A program made the translations under genes and the position numbers. The notes beneath the pieces are model-generated. The model saw only the letters and a list, made by a program, of their open reading frames with translations, was not told the origin of the DNA and searched no databases. Below, piece by piece: positions 18,301 through 28,169 of a stretch of 64,000 nt of DNA. The DNA is from Xenorhabdus poinarii G6. Its GTDB lineage: Bacteria > Pseudomonadota > Gammaproteobacteria > Enterobacterales > Enterobacteriaceae. The first letter of the stretch is position 1, and each line of letters begins with the position of its first letter. Where the stretch lies: the NCBI RefSeq assembly GCF_000968175.1, contig NZ_FO704551.1, positions 1,736,001 through 1,800,000 of the forward strand, read 5' to 3'.

Positions 18301-19238
18301 TGTTTACTCAGCGCATCTGCCGTATCACGAATTTCTCGCTCACCACTCATAAACACCAGGATGTCGCCCGCACTTTCACGTCCTAGCTCATCCACTGCAT
18401 CAATAATGGCTTCGAGCTGATCACGATCACTGTCATTATCATCTCCCGCCACCGGACGATAACGCACTTCAACGGGATAAGTACGCCCTGAAACTTCAAT
18501 AATCGGTGCATGATGAAAATGACGAGAAAAACGTTCAGGATCAATGGTTGCAGAAGTAATAATAATTTTCAGATCAGGGCGTTTTGGCAGTAACTGACGC
18601 AGATAACCGAGGATAAAATCAATATTCAAACTGCGTTCATGGGCTTCATCGATAATTAACGTATCATATTGCAATAACAAACGATCTTGCTGCAATTCTA
18701 CCAACAAAATACCGTCAGTCATCAATTTGACCAACGTATTTTCACTGACCTGATCATGAAAACGCACTTTATAGCCGACTGTTGAGCCAAGGGGCGTTTC
18801 CAGTTCGTCTGCAATACGATTAGCCACTGAACGAGCCGCCAAACGACGAGGTTGGCTATGGCCAATCAGCCCCTTAACCCCTCGTCCCAATTCAAGGCAG
18901 ATTTTAGGGATCTGAGTCGTCTTACCTGAACCGGTTTCCCCGGCAATGATAACCACCTGGTTATCCCTGATCGCTTTATAAATATCGTCTTTTTTCTGAC
19001 TGACCGGTAAAGCGTCAGGGTATTGAATCGCAGGACATGCGGCCTCACGAACCCGGACTTTCTGTTTTGCAGCAGTAATATCCGCAGCAATGGTTTGTGC
19101 TACAGCCTGCAAAGCGCCCTGATTCTTAATTTTTGCGGCTCCATGCAGACGTTTTCTTAACCGGAACTGATCGCGCAGTGGTAGGTGATCAAGTTCAGCG
19201 AATAATTCAGCGATTGGTGCTGTCAAAGATGATTCCAC
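15318..19238 (-). CDS. hrpA: ATP-dependent RNA helicase HrpA
   Basis: DEAH-box RNA helicase of 1306 residues, the usual HrpA length, recently linked in E. coli to rescue of collided ribosomes. Motif I GETGSGKTTQIP near residue 100, DEAH in IIDEAHERSLN, motif III ITSATID, motif VI QRKGRCGR, then the helicase-associated and OB-fold domains and the long HrpA-specific C-terminal region. The start at 19238 gives the expected N-terminus. It is divergent from azoR as in E. coli. No damage seen. Confidence 0.97.
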   Translation of the reverse strand: MESSLTAPIAELFAELDHLPLRDQFRLRKRLHGAAKIKNQGALQAVAQTIAADITAAKQKVRVREAACPAIQYPDALPVSQKKDDIYKAIRDNQVVIIAGETGSGKTTQIPKICLELGRGVKGLIGHSQPRRLAARSVANRIADELETPLGSTVGYKVRFHDQVSENTLVKLMTDGILLVELQQDRLLLQYDTLIIDEAHERSLNIDFILGYLRQLLPKRPDLKIIITSATIDPERFSRHFHHAPIIEVSGRTYPVEVRYRPVAGDDNDSDRDQLEAIIDAVDELGRESAGDILVFMSGEREIRDTADALSKQNFPHTEILPLFARLSNSEQNRIFQSHVGRRIILATNVAETSLTVPGIKYVIDTGFARISRYSYRTKVQRLPIEPISQASANQRKGRCGRVSDGICIRLYSEDDFLSRPAFTDPEILRTNLASVILQMTAIGLGDVSAFPFVEAPDKRNIQDGVRLLEELGAIDPESLSAGTYRLTPMGRQLAQLPIDPRLARMVLEAKAHGCVREVMVITSALSIQDPRERPLEKQQASDEKHRRFADKDSDFIAFLKLWDFLEEQQKALSSAQFRKLCRQDYLNYLRVREWQDIYTQLRQVVKEIGLPINRQDADYRSIHLALLTGLLSHIGQKDTDKQEYTGARNARFSVFPGSGLFKKPPKWGMVAELVETSRLWGRIAARIEPEWIEPLAAHLVKKHYSEPHWQKSQGAVMATEKVTLYGLPIVTGRLVNYSQIDPMLCRELFIRHALVEGDWQTRHSFFRANLKLREEVEELEHKSRRRDILVDDETLFSFYDQRIGKDVVSSRHFDRWWKVASQDQPELLNFEKSMLIKGDANNVSALDYPNYWYQDNLKFRLSYQFEPGTDADGVTVHIPLAVLNQVKNEGFDWQIPGIRYELVVALIKSLPKPIRRNFVPAPNYAQAFLERVTQPQMPLLDSLEKELRRMTGVTVSRDDWQWEQVPDHLKITFRIIAEKRTGEKNKPLAEGKDLSALKLQLKEKVQETLSAVADDGIEQRGLHIWSFGELPECYEQKRGGYSVKAFPALVDEKESIAIKLFETEAEQHNAMWQGTRRLLLLNIPSPIKYLHEKLPNKSKLGLYFNPYGKVLDLIDDCIVCGVDKLIAKNGGLAWNEQTFACLQDNVRADLNDAVVEIAKQVEQILTTVFNINKRLKGRIDISLALALSDIKEQISGLVFNGFVTSHGWKRLTDVLRYLNGIERRLEKLAVDPNKDRVHMSRIEHIQNQWQHWLAKLSLQQKQLPEVKEVRWMIEELRISLFAQQLGTAYPISDKRILQVMENIAS

Positions 19239-20195
<957 letters not shown>

Positions 20196-20368
20196 TACCA
20201 GTTGCAACCACCTGACTGGCCCATTTTTCTCCCGTTATTTCAACCTAAGAATAACTTCCTGTTATGATAATCTCATATCAGGCTTTTATTACAGGCGGTT
20301 TTGCAGCAAAGTGGCGTTAATGAATGGCTCGATGATTCTATCGTTATTTGTATAGTGGAGATGTTGTT

Positions 20369-21364
20369 ATGAAGTTGGTTGTTTACAGTACCAAGCAGTA
20401 TGACCGTAAGCATTTTGAAATGCTCAACCAAAAACTTGGTTTTGGCTATCATATCGAGTTTTTTGATTTTCCCTTAAGTCCCCAAACCGCTAAAAATGCC
20501 TCTGGGGCGAATGCCGTCTGTATTTTTGTCAATGATGATGGTGGACGCGAGGTGCTGCAAGAATTGGCAGAAATGGGCATCAAAGTTTTGGCATTACGCT
20601 GTGCCGGGTTCAACAATGTCGACCTGGATGCCGCAAAAGAATTAGGCATTCAAGTTGTTCGAGTACCCGCTTATTCACCTGAAGCCGTTGCCGAACACTC
20701 TGTTGGATTAATGTTATGCCTTAACCGCCGCATTCATCGTGCTTATCAACGCACCCGTGACGCCAATTTTTCTCTTGAAGGATTAACGGGCTTTAACATG
20801 TATAAACGTACCGCCGGTATTATCGGAACAGGGAAAATCGGCCTGGCAACGTTGCGGATCCTGCACGGTTTCGGTATGCATTTACTGGCGTATGATCCTT
20901 ACCCCAATCCTGATGCCTTGAATATGGGGGTAGAATATGTGGATTTAGATACGTTATATGCTAAATCTGATGTGATTTCTCTGCATTGCCCCATGACACC
21001 AGAAAATCATCATTTATTGGATGAAACCGCATTCAGCAAAATGAAAGATGGCGTGATGATCATCAATACCAGCCGAGGTGCCCTGATTGATTCCGTTGCA
21101 GCCATTAATGCACTGAAACAACAAAAAATTGGTGCATTGGGCATGGACGTTTACGAAAACGAAAGAGATTTATTCTTTGAAGACAAATCAAATGATGTTA
21201 TTCAAGATGATATCTTCCGGCGCTTATCTTCTTGCCATAATGTTCTGTTTACGGGTCACCAGGCATTTTTGACTGAAGAAGCATTAACCAGCATCAGTGA
21301 AACAACTTTGCAAAATATTCAGCAGTTAATTTCTGGCGAAACGTGCCCGAATATTGTCAGATAA
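20369..21364 (+). CDS. ldhA: D-lactate dehydrogenase (fermentative)
   Basis: NADH-dependent reduction of pyruvate to D-lactate in mixed-acid fermentation; 331 residues. The ATG at 20369 gives the family start MKLVVYSTKQYDR and has GTGGAG about 8 bases upstream; the frame opens earlier at 20348 but that start lacks support. The 2-hydroxyacid dehydrogenase fold is shown by the nucleotide motif GIIGTGKIGLATLRIL, catalytic Arg in NTSRGALID, Glu in DVYENERDLFFED and His in TGHQAFLTEEA. A strong terminator follows. Confidence 0.96.
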   Translation: MKLVVYSTKQYDRKHFEMLNQKLGFGYHIEFFDFPLSPQTAKNASGANAVCIFVNDDGGREVLQELAEMGIKVLALRCAGFNNVDLDAAKELGIQVVRVPAYSPEAVAEHSVGLMLCLNRRIHRAYQRTRDANFSLEGLTGFNMYKRTAGIIGTGKIGLATLRILHGFGMHLLAYDPYPNPDALNMGVEYVDLDTLYAKSDVISLHCPMTPENHHLLDETAFSKMKDGVMIINTSRGALIDSVAAINALKQQKIGALGMDVYENERDLFFEDKSNDVIQDDIFRRLSSCHNVLFTGHQAFLTEEALTSISETTLQNIQQLISGETCPNIVR

Positions 21365-21397
21365 TGATCAACCTCCCTGTCTGTGGTGGTAATAATA

Positions 21398-21419
21398 AAA
21401 CCTCGCCGAGGCGAGGTTT
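21398..21419. terminator. Bidirectional terminator between ldhA and the leftward small gene
   Basis: AAACCTCGCC pairs perfectly with GGCGAGGTTT around a two-base loop; it ends ldhA and probably the leftward transcript of the 27-aa peptide. Confidence 0.8.
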
Positions 21420-21442
21420 AGCGTTAATTTTTTCTTATCTTT

Positions 21443-21526
21443 TTACGACAATATGATGCCAATTGTTAATGTTACGGTCACCCAAACCCCTACAAACGTT
21501 ACGTAGCTTATCCATCTGTTATTCAT
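21443..21526 (-). CDS. Candidate 27-aa single-span membrane peptide
   Basis: MNNRWISYVTFVGVWVTVTLTIGIILS: a short polar head and one hydrophobic span. GAGG lies 8 bases before the ATG. The same frame is open upstream (MRESK- adds five residues, and a TTG-started frame to 21649 would give 68), but the internal ATG has the best ribosome site. The transcript runs into a strong terminator. It lies downstream of, and on the same strand as, the GhoS-like gene, with a 199-base gap containing a possible own promoter (TATACT near 21610). It could be a toxin-like or regulatory membrane peptide; I know no close family. Confidence 0.5.
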   Translation of the reverse strand: MNNRWISYVTFVGVWVTVTLTIGIILS

Positions 21527-21725
21527 TTTACTTTCCCTCATTATCAAACAAACGTCCATAGCTGCACGGTAGTGGCTTTCACTGTCTGACAAGCGAATTG
21601 CAAACAGTGTCTCATATATATTGAGTATACAGCCGAAGTTCCATTCCAATATTTATTACAACAGGCATAAAATGAGCAAATCTGCTGTAAAAATAAGATA
21701 ATGCTTGGGGCGTAAAATGTTAGAT

Positions 21726-22037
21726 TCAGTCACCTGAGCCAGATTCAGTATGCTGTTTTTCGGGGTAGAGCGAAGCACTCCAGTTACTATAGGTACAAAC
21801 GAATATTGATGGATCACGATTCGAAAAGGGCGTAGCCATAGATTTGACTTTTTCTGCTAACTGAATGGATTCCATCGTCGAATGTCCAACATAAGTCCCG
21901 CTGGGTAAGCGGTGCCATTTCCCATTAGGAAAACGGACAGATTGGCTGAATTGATTCGCTGTCATCCTTTTATGCAGTTTTTCATAACCCTCAGAGCCTG
22001 TACCATACAGCTCAACGCGAACCAGATAACTTGCCAT
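21726..22037 (-). CDS. GhoS-like (DUF2622) small protein
   Basis: 103 residues, AAGGAAAG before the ATG. The start MASYLVRVELYGTGSEGYEKLHKRM, the central LPSGTYVG and the end SIFVCTYSNWSASLYP agree with my recollection of the DUF2622/GhoS family, ferredoxin-like proteins whose E. coli member is an endoribonuclease that cleaves the ghoT toxin mRNA (type V toxin-antitoxin). Many members occur on phages or islands without a known partner. The 27-aa membrane peptide downstream might be the cognate toxin; GhoT itself is larger (57 aa, two spans). Family call moderate, function inferred. Confidence 0.6.
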   Translation of the reverse strand: MASYLVRVELYGTGSEGYEKLHKRMTANQFSQSVRFPNGKWHRLPSGTYVGHSTMESIQLAEKVKSMATPFSNRDPSIFVCTYSNWSASLYPEKQHTESGSGD

Positions 22038-22186
22038 TTTTCTTTCCTTGTTTTGATTATTGTCTTGTGTTGGCTATTGGACAAACAAGTTATCAGTTTA
22101 TCTTGACTATTTAAAGTTGGAAAAACGAGAGAAAAATCCGATATTAATGACAATGTCAGCATTCTCGGTAACGGCCAACGTGCATG

Positions 22187-22225
22187 TGCCTTATTTCCCC
22201 CCGCAATGCGAAGGAAAATAAGGCA
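22187..22225. terminator. Inverted repeat downstream of ycgN
   Basis: TGCCTTATTT / AAATAAGGCA arms around a G/C-rich centre, 29 bases past the ycgN stop. No T-tract follows, so terminator function is uncertain. Confidence 0.45.
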
Positions 22226-22253
22226 TCTTGAGTCTTCTGATCTTATTTAGGAT

Positions 22254-22688
22254 TTACTCTGGTCTGTTTAAGATATGATCTTCCCAACTCACCACATCTG
22301 TTTCACGCACAGCAATATGCCTGACCGAAATGCGTTCCGAATGCATTGCTGATTTTGAACCGCTGATCAATGGATGCCACGGAAGAAGCCGCTTTCCCTC
22401 ACCAATCAGACGATAAGCACAGGTTTTGGGCAACCATTCAAACGTATTCATATTTTCGCGGGTTAATTTAATGCAATCAGGCTCGTATCTGAAACGATCT
22501 TCATAATTCTTGCACTGGCAGGTTTTAATATTCAGTTGATTGCAGGCAACATTAGTGAAATAAATTTCATCCGTATCTTCGTCCATCAACTTATGCAGGC
22601 AGCATTGGCCACAGCCATCGCATAATGCTTCCCACTCTTGGTCTGTCATTTGTTCTAAGGTTTTTGCCTGCCAGAAAGGTTGAGACAT
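22254..22688 (-). CDS. ycgN: YcgN family cysteine-cluster protein
   Basis: 144 residues (UPF0260). The N-terminal [42 protein letters not shown] is a dense cysteine cluster likely to bind zinc or an Fe-S centre; the tail [15 protein letters not shown] segment is conserved with E. coli YcgN. An ATG at 22700 is also in frame but GAGGA abuts it, whereas the ATG at 22688 leaves a 12-base spacer, so 22688 is likelier. Follows ycgM by about 20 bases in the same operon. Cellular role unknown. Confidence 0.93.
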   Translation of the reverse strand: MSQPFWQAKTLEQMTDQEWEALCDGCGQCCLHKLMDEDTDEIYFTNVACNQLNIKTCQCKNYEDRFRYEPDCIKLTRENMNTFEWLPKTCAYRLIGEGKRLLPWHPLISGSKSAMHSERISVRHIAVRETDVVSWEDHILNRPE

Positions 22689-22709
22689 AATTTCTGTCAT
22701 TCCTCGAGG

Positions 22710-23366
22710 TTAAATCACTCTGGTGGTCAAAACATGTTCATTGAGCGAAACGTTTAATACATCACCAGATTGTAATGGCCCTACACCTTCGGGCGTTCCC
22801 GTTAAGATGATATCGCCCGGACGTAAGGTAAAAAAACGCGACATATAGCCAATCAGCGAGATGATAGGCGTTAGCATGTCACTCGTATTGCCGTTTTGGC
22901 GCAATTCGCCATTGACGGCCAAAGAAAGCCGGGCATTTTGTGGATCACCAAAAACATTTACGGGAATAAACCCCGATATCGGGCATGATCTATCAAATGC
23001 TTTACTTTTCTCCCAGGGTTGACCCGATTGTTTGAATCCTCGCTGCAAATCACGCAATGTCAAATCCAGCGCAACGCCAAAGCCTGCAATAGCCTGACTG
23101 ACTCGCTCTTCATTGGCATTTTTGAGGGACGAACCAATCAAAACGGCCAATTCTATTTCGTGGTGCACCGCACCCAATTCCTGTGGGATGAAAATAGGCT
23201 GACACAAATCACACAGTGCGGTTTCAGGCTTGATGAATATCACCGGTTCTGCCGTCGACGGGGTATCCATCTCTTGCCTATGTTTGTCATAATTACTGCC
23301 AACACAAACGACTTTATTCGCAGGAAAATCCAACAATACGCCTTGCCAATCCCGATGCTGGTACAT
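22710..23366 (-). CDS. ycgM: Fumarylacetoacetate hydrolase family protein YcgM
   Basis: 218 residues with the FAH fold: KVVCVGSNYDKH at the N-terminus, the metal-binding HHEIELAVLIG, FGVALDLTLRDLQ, and the closing GDIILTGTPEGVGPL. Close relatives act as acylpyruvase/oxaloacetate decarboxylase or tautomerase enzymes clearing keto-acids. Transcribed with ycgN and, upstream, the lytic transglycosylase and ycgL, the arrangement also found in other Enterobacterales. Precise substrate not decided by sequence. Confidence 0.93.
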   Translation of the reverse strand: MYQHRDWQGVLLDFPANKVVCVGSNYDKHRQEMDTPSTAEPVIFIKPETALCDLCQPIFIPQELGAVHHEIELAVLIGSSLKNANEERVSQAIAGFGVALDLTLRDLQRGFKQSGQPWEKSKAFDRSCPISGFIPVNVFGDPQNARLSLAVNGELRQNGNTSDMLTPIISLIGYMSRFFTLRPGDIILTGTPEGVGPLQSGDVLNVSLNEHVLTTRVI

Positions 23367-23417
23367 AGCAGTTCACCTTTCTCTTGTTTTCAAACCCGAT
23401 GCTTCAAACCTTAATGT

Positions 23418-24503
23418 TCAATGCGCGAGGAAATGAGTGCGTTGCATCACACCGTCTGCCATCATACCAACACTCAGTGCAAAATAGTAAGAACGATTCC
23501 AGTGCATGATAGTCCGGAAATTTTGTGTCACCCAAAATACCCGTTGTGCCGGATCATCAGGGATAACGATCCAACCTTTGGTTTTTTCAGACAGGTTGGC
23601 AAAATAGGGGGATGAAACCCCTAATGCCTGCCATTGCGCAATGGTTTTTCCCTGTTCAGTCTTAATACCTTCCCATGCGGGATCAAATCCCTCAGGTAAT
23701 GAAATGGCATATCCCCAGGGCAAGCCGGGTTGCCACCCTTCTTTATGCAGATAATTGGCTGTTGAGGCAAAAACATCTTCTTTATTGCTCCAAATATCAA
23801 TTTTTCCATCGCCATCGCCGTCAGCGCCATACGTTAAGTAAGACGTTGGCATGAATTGATTTTGCCCCATTGCGCCAGCCCAAGAGCCTTTGAGCGTTTG
23901 ATCGTCATTAATATATTGATTCTCAAGGATGACTAACGCTGCCAATAGCTGCTTGATAAAAAACGCTTCCCGACGCCCTTCAAACGCCAGCGTTGATAAT
24001 GCCGAAATACTGTCTTCTTTTCCCTGAATTTTACCAAAGCTACTTTCTAATCCCCACAAAGCCACAATATAGGCGGCGGGCACACCATATTCACGACCGA
24101 TTTTGTCTAATAATGGTTTATTATCTTCATATTGCCTGATGCCCTGTTCAATCTTCCAGGCTGGCAAGACACGTTTCAGGTAATCATCCAGTGTGACTTT
24201 TTTTTCAGGCTGATTACGATCAGCATTAATGACACGCGGAATAAAATGGATATTGGCAAATGCCCGATCCAAGGTTTCTTTGCTGATCCCCTTCTCCTCG
24301 GCTTGCTGTTTCAGTAAAGTGACGTAAGCAGGAAACTGTGATGGCTCACGGGAACTCAGTGGAAAATCATGTTCCAGTGTTCTGACTTCAATTTGGGATA
24401 ATGAAGTCAGAACGGGTTGATTGTACAATGGTTTACCACTTGATGTACTGCACCCTACCAACAAGGCTGCTGCCAATAAAGTGAGCCCAGTGATGAATTT
24501 CAT
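23418..24503 (-). CDS. Lytic murein transglycosylase, MltB/SLT_2 family lipoprotein
   Basis: 361 residues, outer-membrane lipoprotein: signal peptide with lipobox LLVGC. The SLT_2 domain contains the catalytic glutamate in ALWGLESSFGK, the Ser/Glu-rich groove SALSTLAFEGRREAFF, and AGAMGQNQFMPTSYLTYGADGDGDGKIDIW. It cleaves glycan strands forming 1,6-anhydromuramic ends during peptidoglycan turnover. It is related to MltB but the genomic position beside ycgL/ycgM argues for the separate paralog found there in Yersinia and Proteus, so I give no symbol. Confidence 0.92.
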   Translation of the reverse strand: MKFITGLTLLAAALLVGCSTSSGKPLYNQPVLTSLSQIEVRTLEHDFPLSSREPSQFPAYVTLLKQQAEEKGISKETLDRAFANIHFIPRVINADRNQPEKKVTLDDYLKRVLPAWKIEQGIRQYEDNKPLLDKIGREYGVPAAYIVALWGLESSFGKIQGKEDSISALSTLAFEGRREAFFIKQLLAALVILENQYINDDQTLKGSWAGAMGQNQFMPTSYLTYGADGDGDGKIDIWSNKEDVFASTANYLHKEGWQPGLPWGYAISLPEGFDPAWEGIKTEQGKTIAQWQALGVSSPYFANLSEKTKGWIVIPDDPAQRVFWVTQNFRTIMHWNRSYYFALSVGMMADGVMQRTHFLAH

Positions 24504-24555
24504 AAATCAGCCTCAATTCAAAATCTGCTTAGGATCAGGCAATTGCCCGCTATTT

Positions 24556-24843
24556 TTATTGACCAGATGGTTTGCTTGAAGCCAGATGTTCATTAATCAG
24601 GCTTTCCACTGGCGGGGGGACTTGCAGATAAAAACCTTGCTCACTCAATGCGATTTTTACTTTTTCAATATCAGCGTTAGCCAATTTTTTTCTTTCCGAT
24701 AATGAAATCATCATTGAAAATTGAGGTTCGCCAAATGTTTTTAACAGCGCTTCAGGAACGTGCGAAAAATCACCTTTTTTTTCGATATATAGATATGTTT
24801 GGTCACGTTTTGGACTTCTGTAGATTGCACAAATCATTGTCAT
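24556..24843 (-). CDS. ycgL: YcgL domain protein
   Basis: 95-residue conserved protein ([38 protein letters not shown]). The YcgL fold is small alpha/beta; role unknown in most species, though in Pseudomonas a homolog is an oligoribonuclease partner of RNase D-type function by report. Its position left of minC and upstream of the transglycosylase is conserved. The C-terminal tail past residue 80 is polar. Confidence 0.9.
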   Translation of the reverse strand: MTMICAIYRSPKRDQTYLYIEKKGDFSHVPEALLKTFGEPQFSMMISLSERKKLANADIEKVKIALSEQGFYLQVPPPVESLINEHLASSKPSGQ

Positions 24844-25021
24844 AAACTCTTTTAAATTAACTCTGCGACTTGCTTGAATAATTCTCTAACTATAACATGC
24901 TTATTATATTTAAGAATATCGTCTCCCAGAGACTGTTTTCGGAAAATGTTTATCTAAGTTACTCACAACCACTTTGGGAAATCTACTTTGGAAAACTTAA
25001 CCTTGCTGAGTCAGAATATCG

Positions 25022-25705
25022 ATGTCACAGTCGCCAATTGAGCTAAAAGGCAGTAATTTTACGCTTTCGGTCGTTCATTTGCATGATGACCAGCCGGAAG
25101 TTATTCATAAAGCTATGCAGGAAAAAATGGAACAAGCGCCTGAATTCCTGAAAAATGCGCCCGTTGTTCTCAATATCTCTGCACTCCCCATTGATGCGGA
25201 TCTTGCCGCACTCCACCGGGCTATTGAGTCAGTTGGGTTGCGCATTGTGGGTATCAGCGGTTGTCAAGCAGACGAACAACGCAAAATTGCGTTAACATCT
25301 GGACTGCCTTTATTAAAAGAAGGTAAAAGTCAGAAGGTTCTTCCTGAGGAAAATAAACCGACTGAACCTATTTTTAAAAAAACTCGTATAATTAATACAC
25401 CTGTCCGTTCGGGACAAAGAATTTATGCACCAAACAGTGATCTTATTGTGACAAATAATGTGAGTGCTGGTGCAGAATTAATCGCTGATGGAAATATTCA
25501 TATATATGGTGTGTTGCGTGGACGAGTATTAGCAGGAGCATCTGGCGATCAAGAAAGCCAGATTTTCTGCACCCATTTAAACGCTGAACTCACCTCTATT
25601 GCCGGTCAATATTGGCTCAGCGAAAAAATTCCAGACCATTTTGTTGGTAAAGCCGCAAAATTACGTCTGGTGAACAATGAATTAACTATTGAAACTTTAG
25701 TCTAG
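25022..25705 (+). CDS. minC: Septum-site inhibitor MinC
   Basis: 227 residues. Inhibits FtsZ assembly away from midcell. The N-terminal FtsZ-inhibiting domain ([17 protein letters not shown]) is joined by a variable linker near residues 95-125 to the C-terminal beta-helix that binds MinD and FtsZ tail ([40 protein letters not shown]). First gene of the minCDE operon, 23 bases before minD. Confidence 0.97.
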   Translation: MSQSPIELKGSNFTLSVVHLHDDQPEVIHKAMQEKMEQAPEFLKNAPVVLNISALPIDADLAALHRAIESVGLRIVGISGCQADEQRKIALTSGLPLLKEGKSQKVLPEENKPTEPIFKKTRIINTPVRSGQRIYAPNSDLIVTNNVSAGAELIADGNIHIYGVLRGRVLAGASGDQESQIFCTHLNAELTSIAGQYWLSEKIPDHFVGKAAKLRLVNNELTIETLV

Positions 25706-25728
25706 CCCTTATAACAAGGAATCGCTTC

Positions 25729-26541
25729 ATGGCACGCATTATTGTTGTTACATCGGGTAAAGGTGGCGTTGGCAAAACCACTTCAAGCGCGGCCATTGCT
25801 ACCGGCCTCGCCCAAAAAGGAAAAAAAACTGTTGTGATCGATTTTGATATCGGTTTACGAAACCTTGACCTCATCATGGGCTGTGAACGCCGAGTCGTTT
25901 TTGACTTCGTCAACGTTATTCAAGGTGATGCCAGTTTGAATCAAGCCCTTATTAAAGATAAGCGCACAGAGAATCTCTACATCCTGCCCGCTTCCCAAAC
26001 CCGTGATAAAGAAGCCCTCACCAAAGAGGGGGTCGATAAGATCCTAAATGAGCTGGATAAACAGGGATTTGAGTTCATTATCTGTGACTCACCTGCGGGT
26101 ATTGAGAGCGGCGCATTGATGGCGCTTTACTTTGCCGATGAAGCCATTATTACAACAAACCCGGAAGTGTCTTCTGTTCGTGACTCAGATCGTATTTTAG
26201 GCATCCTGGCATCAAAATCACGCCGGGCAGAGCAAGGCATTGAACCTATCAAGGAACATCTCCTGCTGACACGTTATAATCCGGGACGCGTGAATCGCGG
26301 TGATATGCTTAGCATGGAAGATGTATTGGACATTTTGCGTATCCCTTTGCTTGGTGTTATTCCAGAAGATCAAAGTGTTTTACGTTCATCCAACCAGGGC
26401 GAACCCGTTATTTTGGATCAAGATTCTGACGCAGGTAAAGCATACGAAGATACGGTTTTACGTTTACTCGGTGAAGAACGGCCTTTCCGTTTCATCGAAG
26501 AAGAAAAAAAGGGTTTTTTAAAACGCCTGTTTGGGGGGTAA
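25729..26541 (+). CDS. minD: Septum-site ATPase MinD
   Basis: 270 residues, the E. coli length. Deviant Walker A GKGGVGKTTSSAAIA near residue 10, switch regions around DFDIGLRNLD and DSPAGIE, and the C-terminal amphipathic membrane-targeting helix (EEKKGFLKRLFGG). Drives pole-to-pole oscillation, recruiting MinC to the membrane and being released by MinE. Separated from minE by only 3 bases. Confidence 0.98.
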   Translation: MARIIVVTSGKGGVGKTTSSAAIATGLAQKGKKTVVIDFDIGLRNLDLIMGCERRVVFDFVNVIQGDASLNQALIKDKRTENLYILPASQTRDKEALTKEGVDKILNELDKQGFEFIICDSPAGIESGALMALYFADEAIITTNPEVSSVRDSDRILGILASKSRRAEQGIEPIKEHLLLTRYNPGRVNRGDMLSMEDVLDILRIPLLGVIPEDQSVLRSSNQGEPVILDQDSDAGKAYEDTVLRLLGEERPFRFIEEEKKGFLKRLFGG

Positions 26542-26544
26542 CGC

Positions 26545-26814
26545 ATGGCTTTGTTAGATTTCTTCCTGTCGAGAAAAAAATCGACAGCCAATATCGCCAA
26601 GGAGCGACTACAAATCATCGTGGCAGAACGACGCCGTGGTGACTCTGAGCCTGCCTATTTGCCGGAAATGAAACGGGATATCTTGGCTGTAATTTGTAAA
26701 TATGTCCAAATTGATCCAGACATGCTTTCTGTCCAATTTGAACAAAAAAATGATGATATTTCTGTATTAGAACTTAATGTCACCTTACCTGAGATTGAAG
26801 AATCGCCAAAATAA
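26545..26814 (+). CDS. minE: Cell-division topological factor MinE
   Basis: 89 residues. N-terminal membrane-binding [30 protein letters not shown] contains the MinD-contact helix; the C-terminal half is the dimerising topological-specificity domain. It stimulates MinD ATPase. A terminator hairpin lies about 50 bases beyond the stop. Confidence 0.98.
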   Translation: MALLDFFLSRKKSTANIAKERLQIIVAERRRGDSEPAYLPEMKRDILAVICKYVQIDPDMLSVQFEQKNDDISVLELNVTLPEIEESPK

Positions 26815-26866
26815 CCGTATTCAATGAGGCTATTTAATTTAAGAAAGTGATTTTTCAATAATCATC

Positions 26867-26900
26867 AATCGGGATACCTTCGTATCCCGATTTAATTTTC
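26867..26900. terminator. Terminator after minCDE
   Basis: Perfect 11-bp stem AATCGGGATAC / GTATCCCGATT with a CTTC tetraloop followed by TAATTTT. Confidence 0.85.
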
Positions 26901-27004
26901 AGACGTAACTTCCTTTGTTGATCATGTATCTATCAAAAAATTAAACGAACATAACATGTTTTACCTTTATGCATGACTGTAATTATTGTTACGCCCTTAT
27001 TTTA

Positions 27005-28129
27005 CTACGAATAGTTTGCCAATATGTCAACAATGGGTTCGGCCAGCAACTTACCACGCCACCCCCTGATTAATTCGGGTTGATACGTCGACGATTTTAA
27101 TTTCCAGTGCCAGCAAAGTAATTGATTAATTTGACGACGGGAAGCCAGTAATTCGGCACTGAGATGATGAGCGCTCCCCACCTGAGTAACCAATGATTTT
27201 ATTTCCTTGAATGCATTGCGATAGCCAGGATAATCCACCAAGTTTATAATCTGAGGCGGATACTCTTCTTCTGGAATATCTCTGCTTTCTGCCACCATCG
27301 CCAGCAATCGACGTCCATGACAACGGATTTCCTGACCACTCAATCCCAACGCATCCAGTTCAGCCAAAGACGTTGGCATATAACGAGCAACCTGCCATAA
27401 ATTTTCTTCACGGATCACAAAATTGACGGCCAGATTACGTTCACGTGCCTGATTTAAGCGCCATGCAGCCAACCTTTTCAAACAAGCCAATTGATTTGGA
27501 CGTAATTGCCACGCGTTACCAATAGCTTTATAAGCTGATTCCGGCTTCAGTATTTCTTTGCGACGTTGGGATATTAAATCACTTTCATCCTTTGCCGCAT
27601 CCAAGTACCCTGCTTGTTCTGCCTTTTCGATCAATATATCGGCCAGTGGTAATAAGTAGTAGACATCCGCCGCCGCGTATTGGCATTGCTTTTCACTTAA
27701 TGGACGCGCCAGCCAATCAGTACGGGATTCGCTCTTATCCAATTCAACATGCAAATATTGGGCAACCAGCGTTGCAAATCCACATGATATCGGGTGACCA
27801 ATAAATGCAGCCAGGACCTGAGTATCCATCATGGGTTCCGGCAAGCACTGGAAGCTATGACCAAAAACCTCCAAATCTTCACTGCCTGCATGGATAAGTT
27901 TCAATACATCTGGATCAGTCAATAGCGCCTTAAAGGGTTGCCATTGTGAAATTTCAAGGGGATCAATCAGAGAAAGCTGTTCACCATCAAACAGTTGTAT
28001 CAACCCTAATTGGGGATAGTACGTCCGTGTACGTACAAATTCAGTATCTAGTGCAATGCTTGCGTGTTGCTTTGCCCGTTCACAGATCGACTGCAATTGG
28101 GCATCGGTGGTAATCAGCTGATAATTCAA
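27005..28129 (-). CDS. rnd: Ribonuclease D
   Basis: 3'-5' exoribonuclease of 374 residues that trims tRNA and other stable RNA precursors. DEDDy catalytic domain: Asp/Glu in IALDTEFVRTRTYYP (motif I), HAGSEDLEVF (motif II), and YAAADVYYLLP (motif III). HRDC domains follow (LAAWRLNQARERNLAVNFVIREENLWQVA). Next to fadD as in E. coli. Confidence 0.96.
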   Translation of the reverse strand: MNYQLITTDAQLQSICERAKQHASIALDTEFVRTRTYYPQLGLIQLFDGEQLSLIDPLEISQWQPFKALLTDPDVLKLIHAGSEDLEVFGHSFQCLPEPMMDTQVLAAFIGHPISCGFATLVAQYLHVELDKSESRTDWLARPLSEKQCQYAAADVYYLLPLADILIEKAEQAGYLDAAKDESDLISQRRKEILKPESAYKAIGNAWQLRPNQLACLKRLAAWRLNQARERNLAVNFVIREENLWQVARYMPTSLAELDALGLSGQEIRCHGRRLLAMVAESRDIPEEEYPPQIINLVDYPGYRNAFKEIKSLVTQVGSAHHLSAELLASRRQINQLLCWHWKLKSSTYQPELIRGWRGKLLAEPIVDILANYS

Positions 28130-28169
28130 AACATCATTCTCTTAGCCATTCATCAGATATGCACAACAA

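Noticed and set aside
21550-21649. Upstream part of the 68-aa frame as a Hok-like or Kil-like toxin
   Set aside because: Only a vague similarity in a few residues; no membrane span of the Hok type and no reliable motif match.
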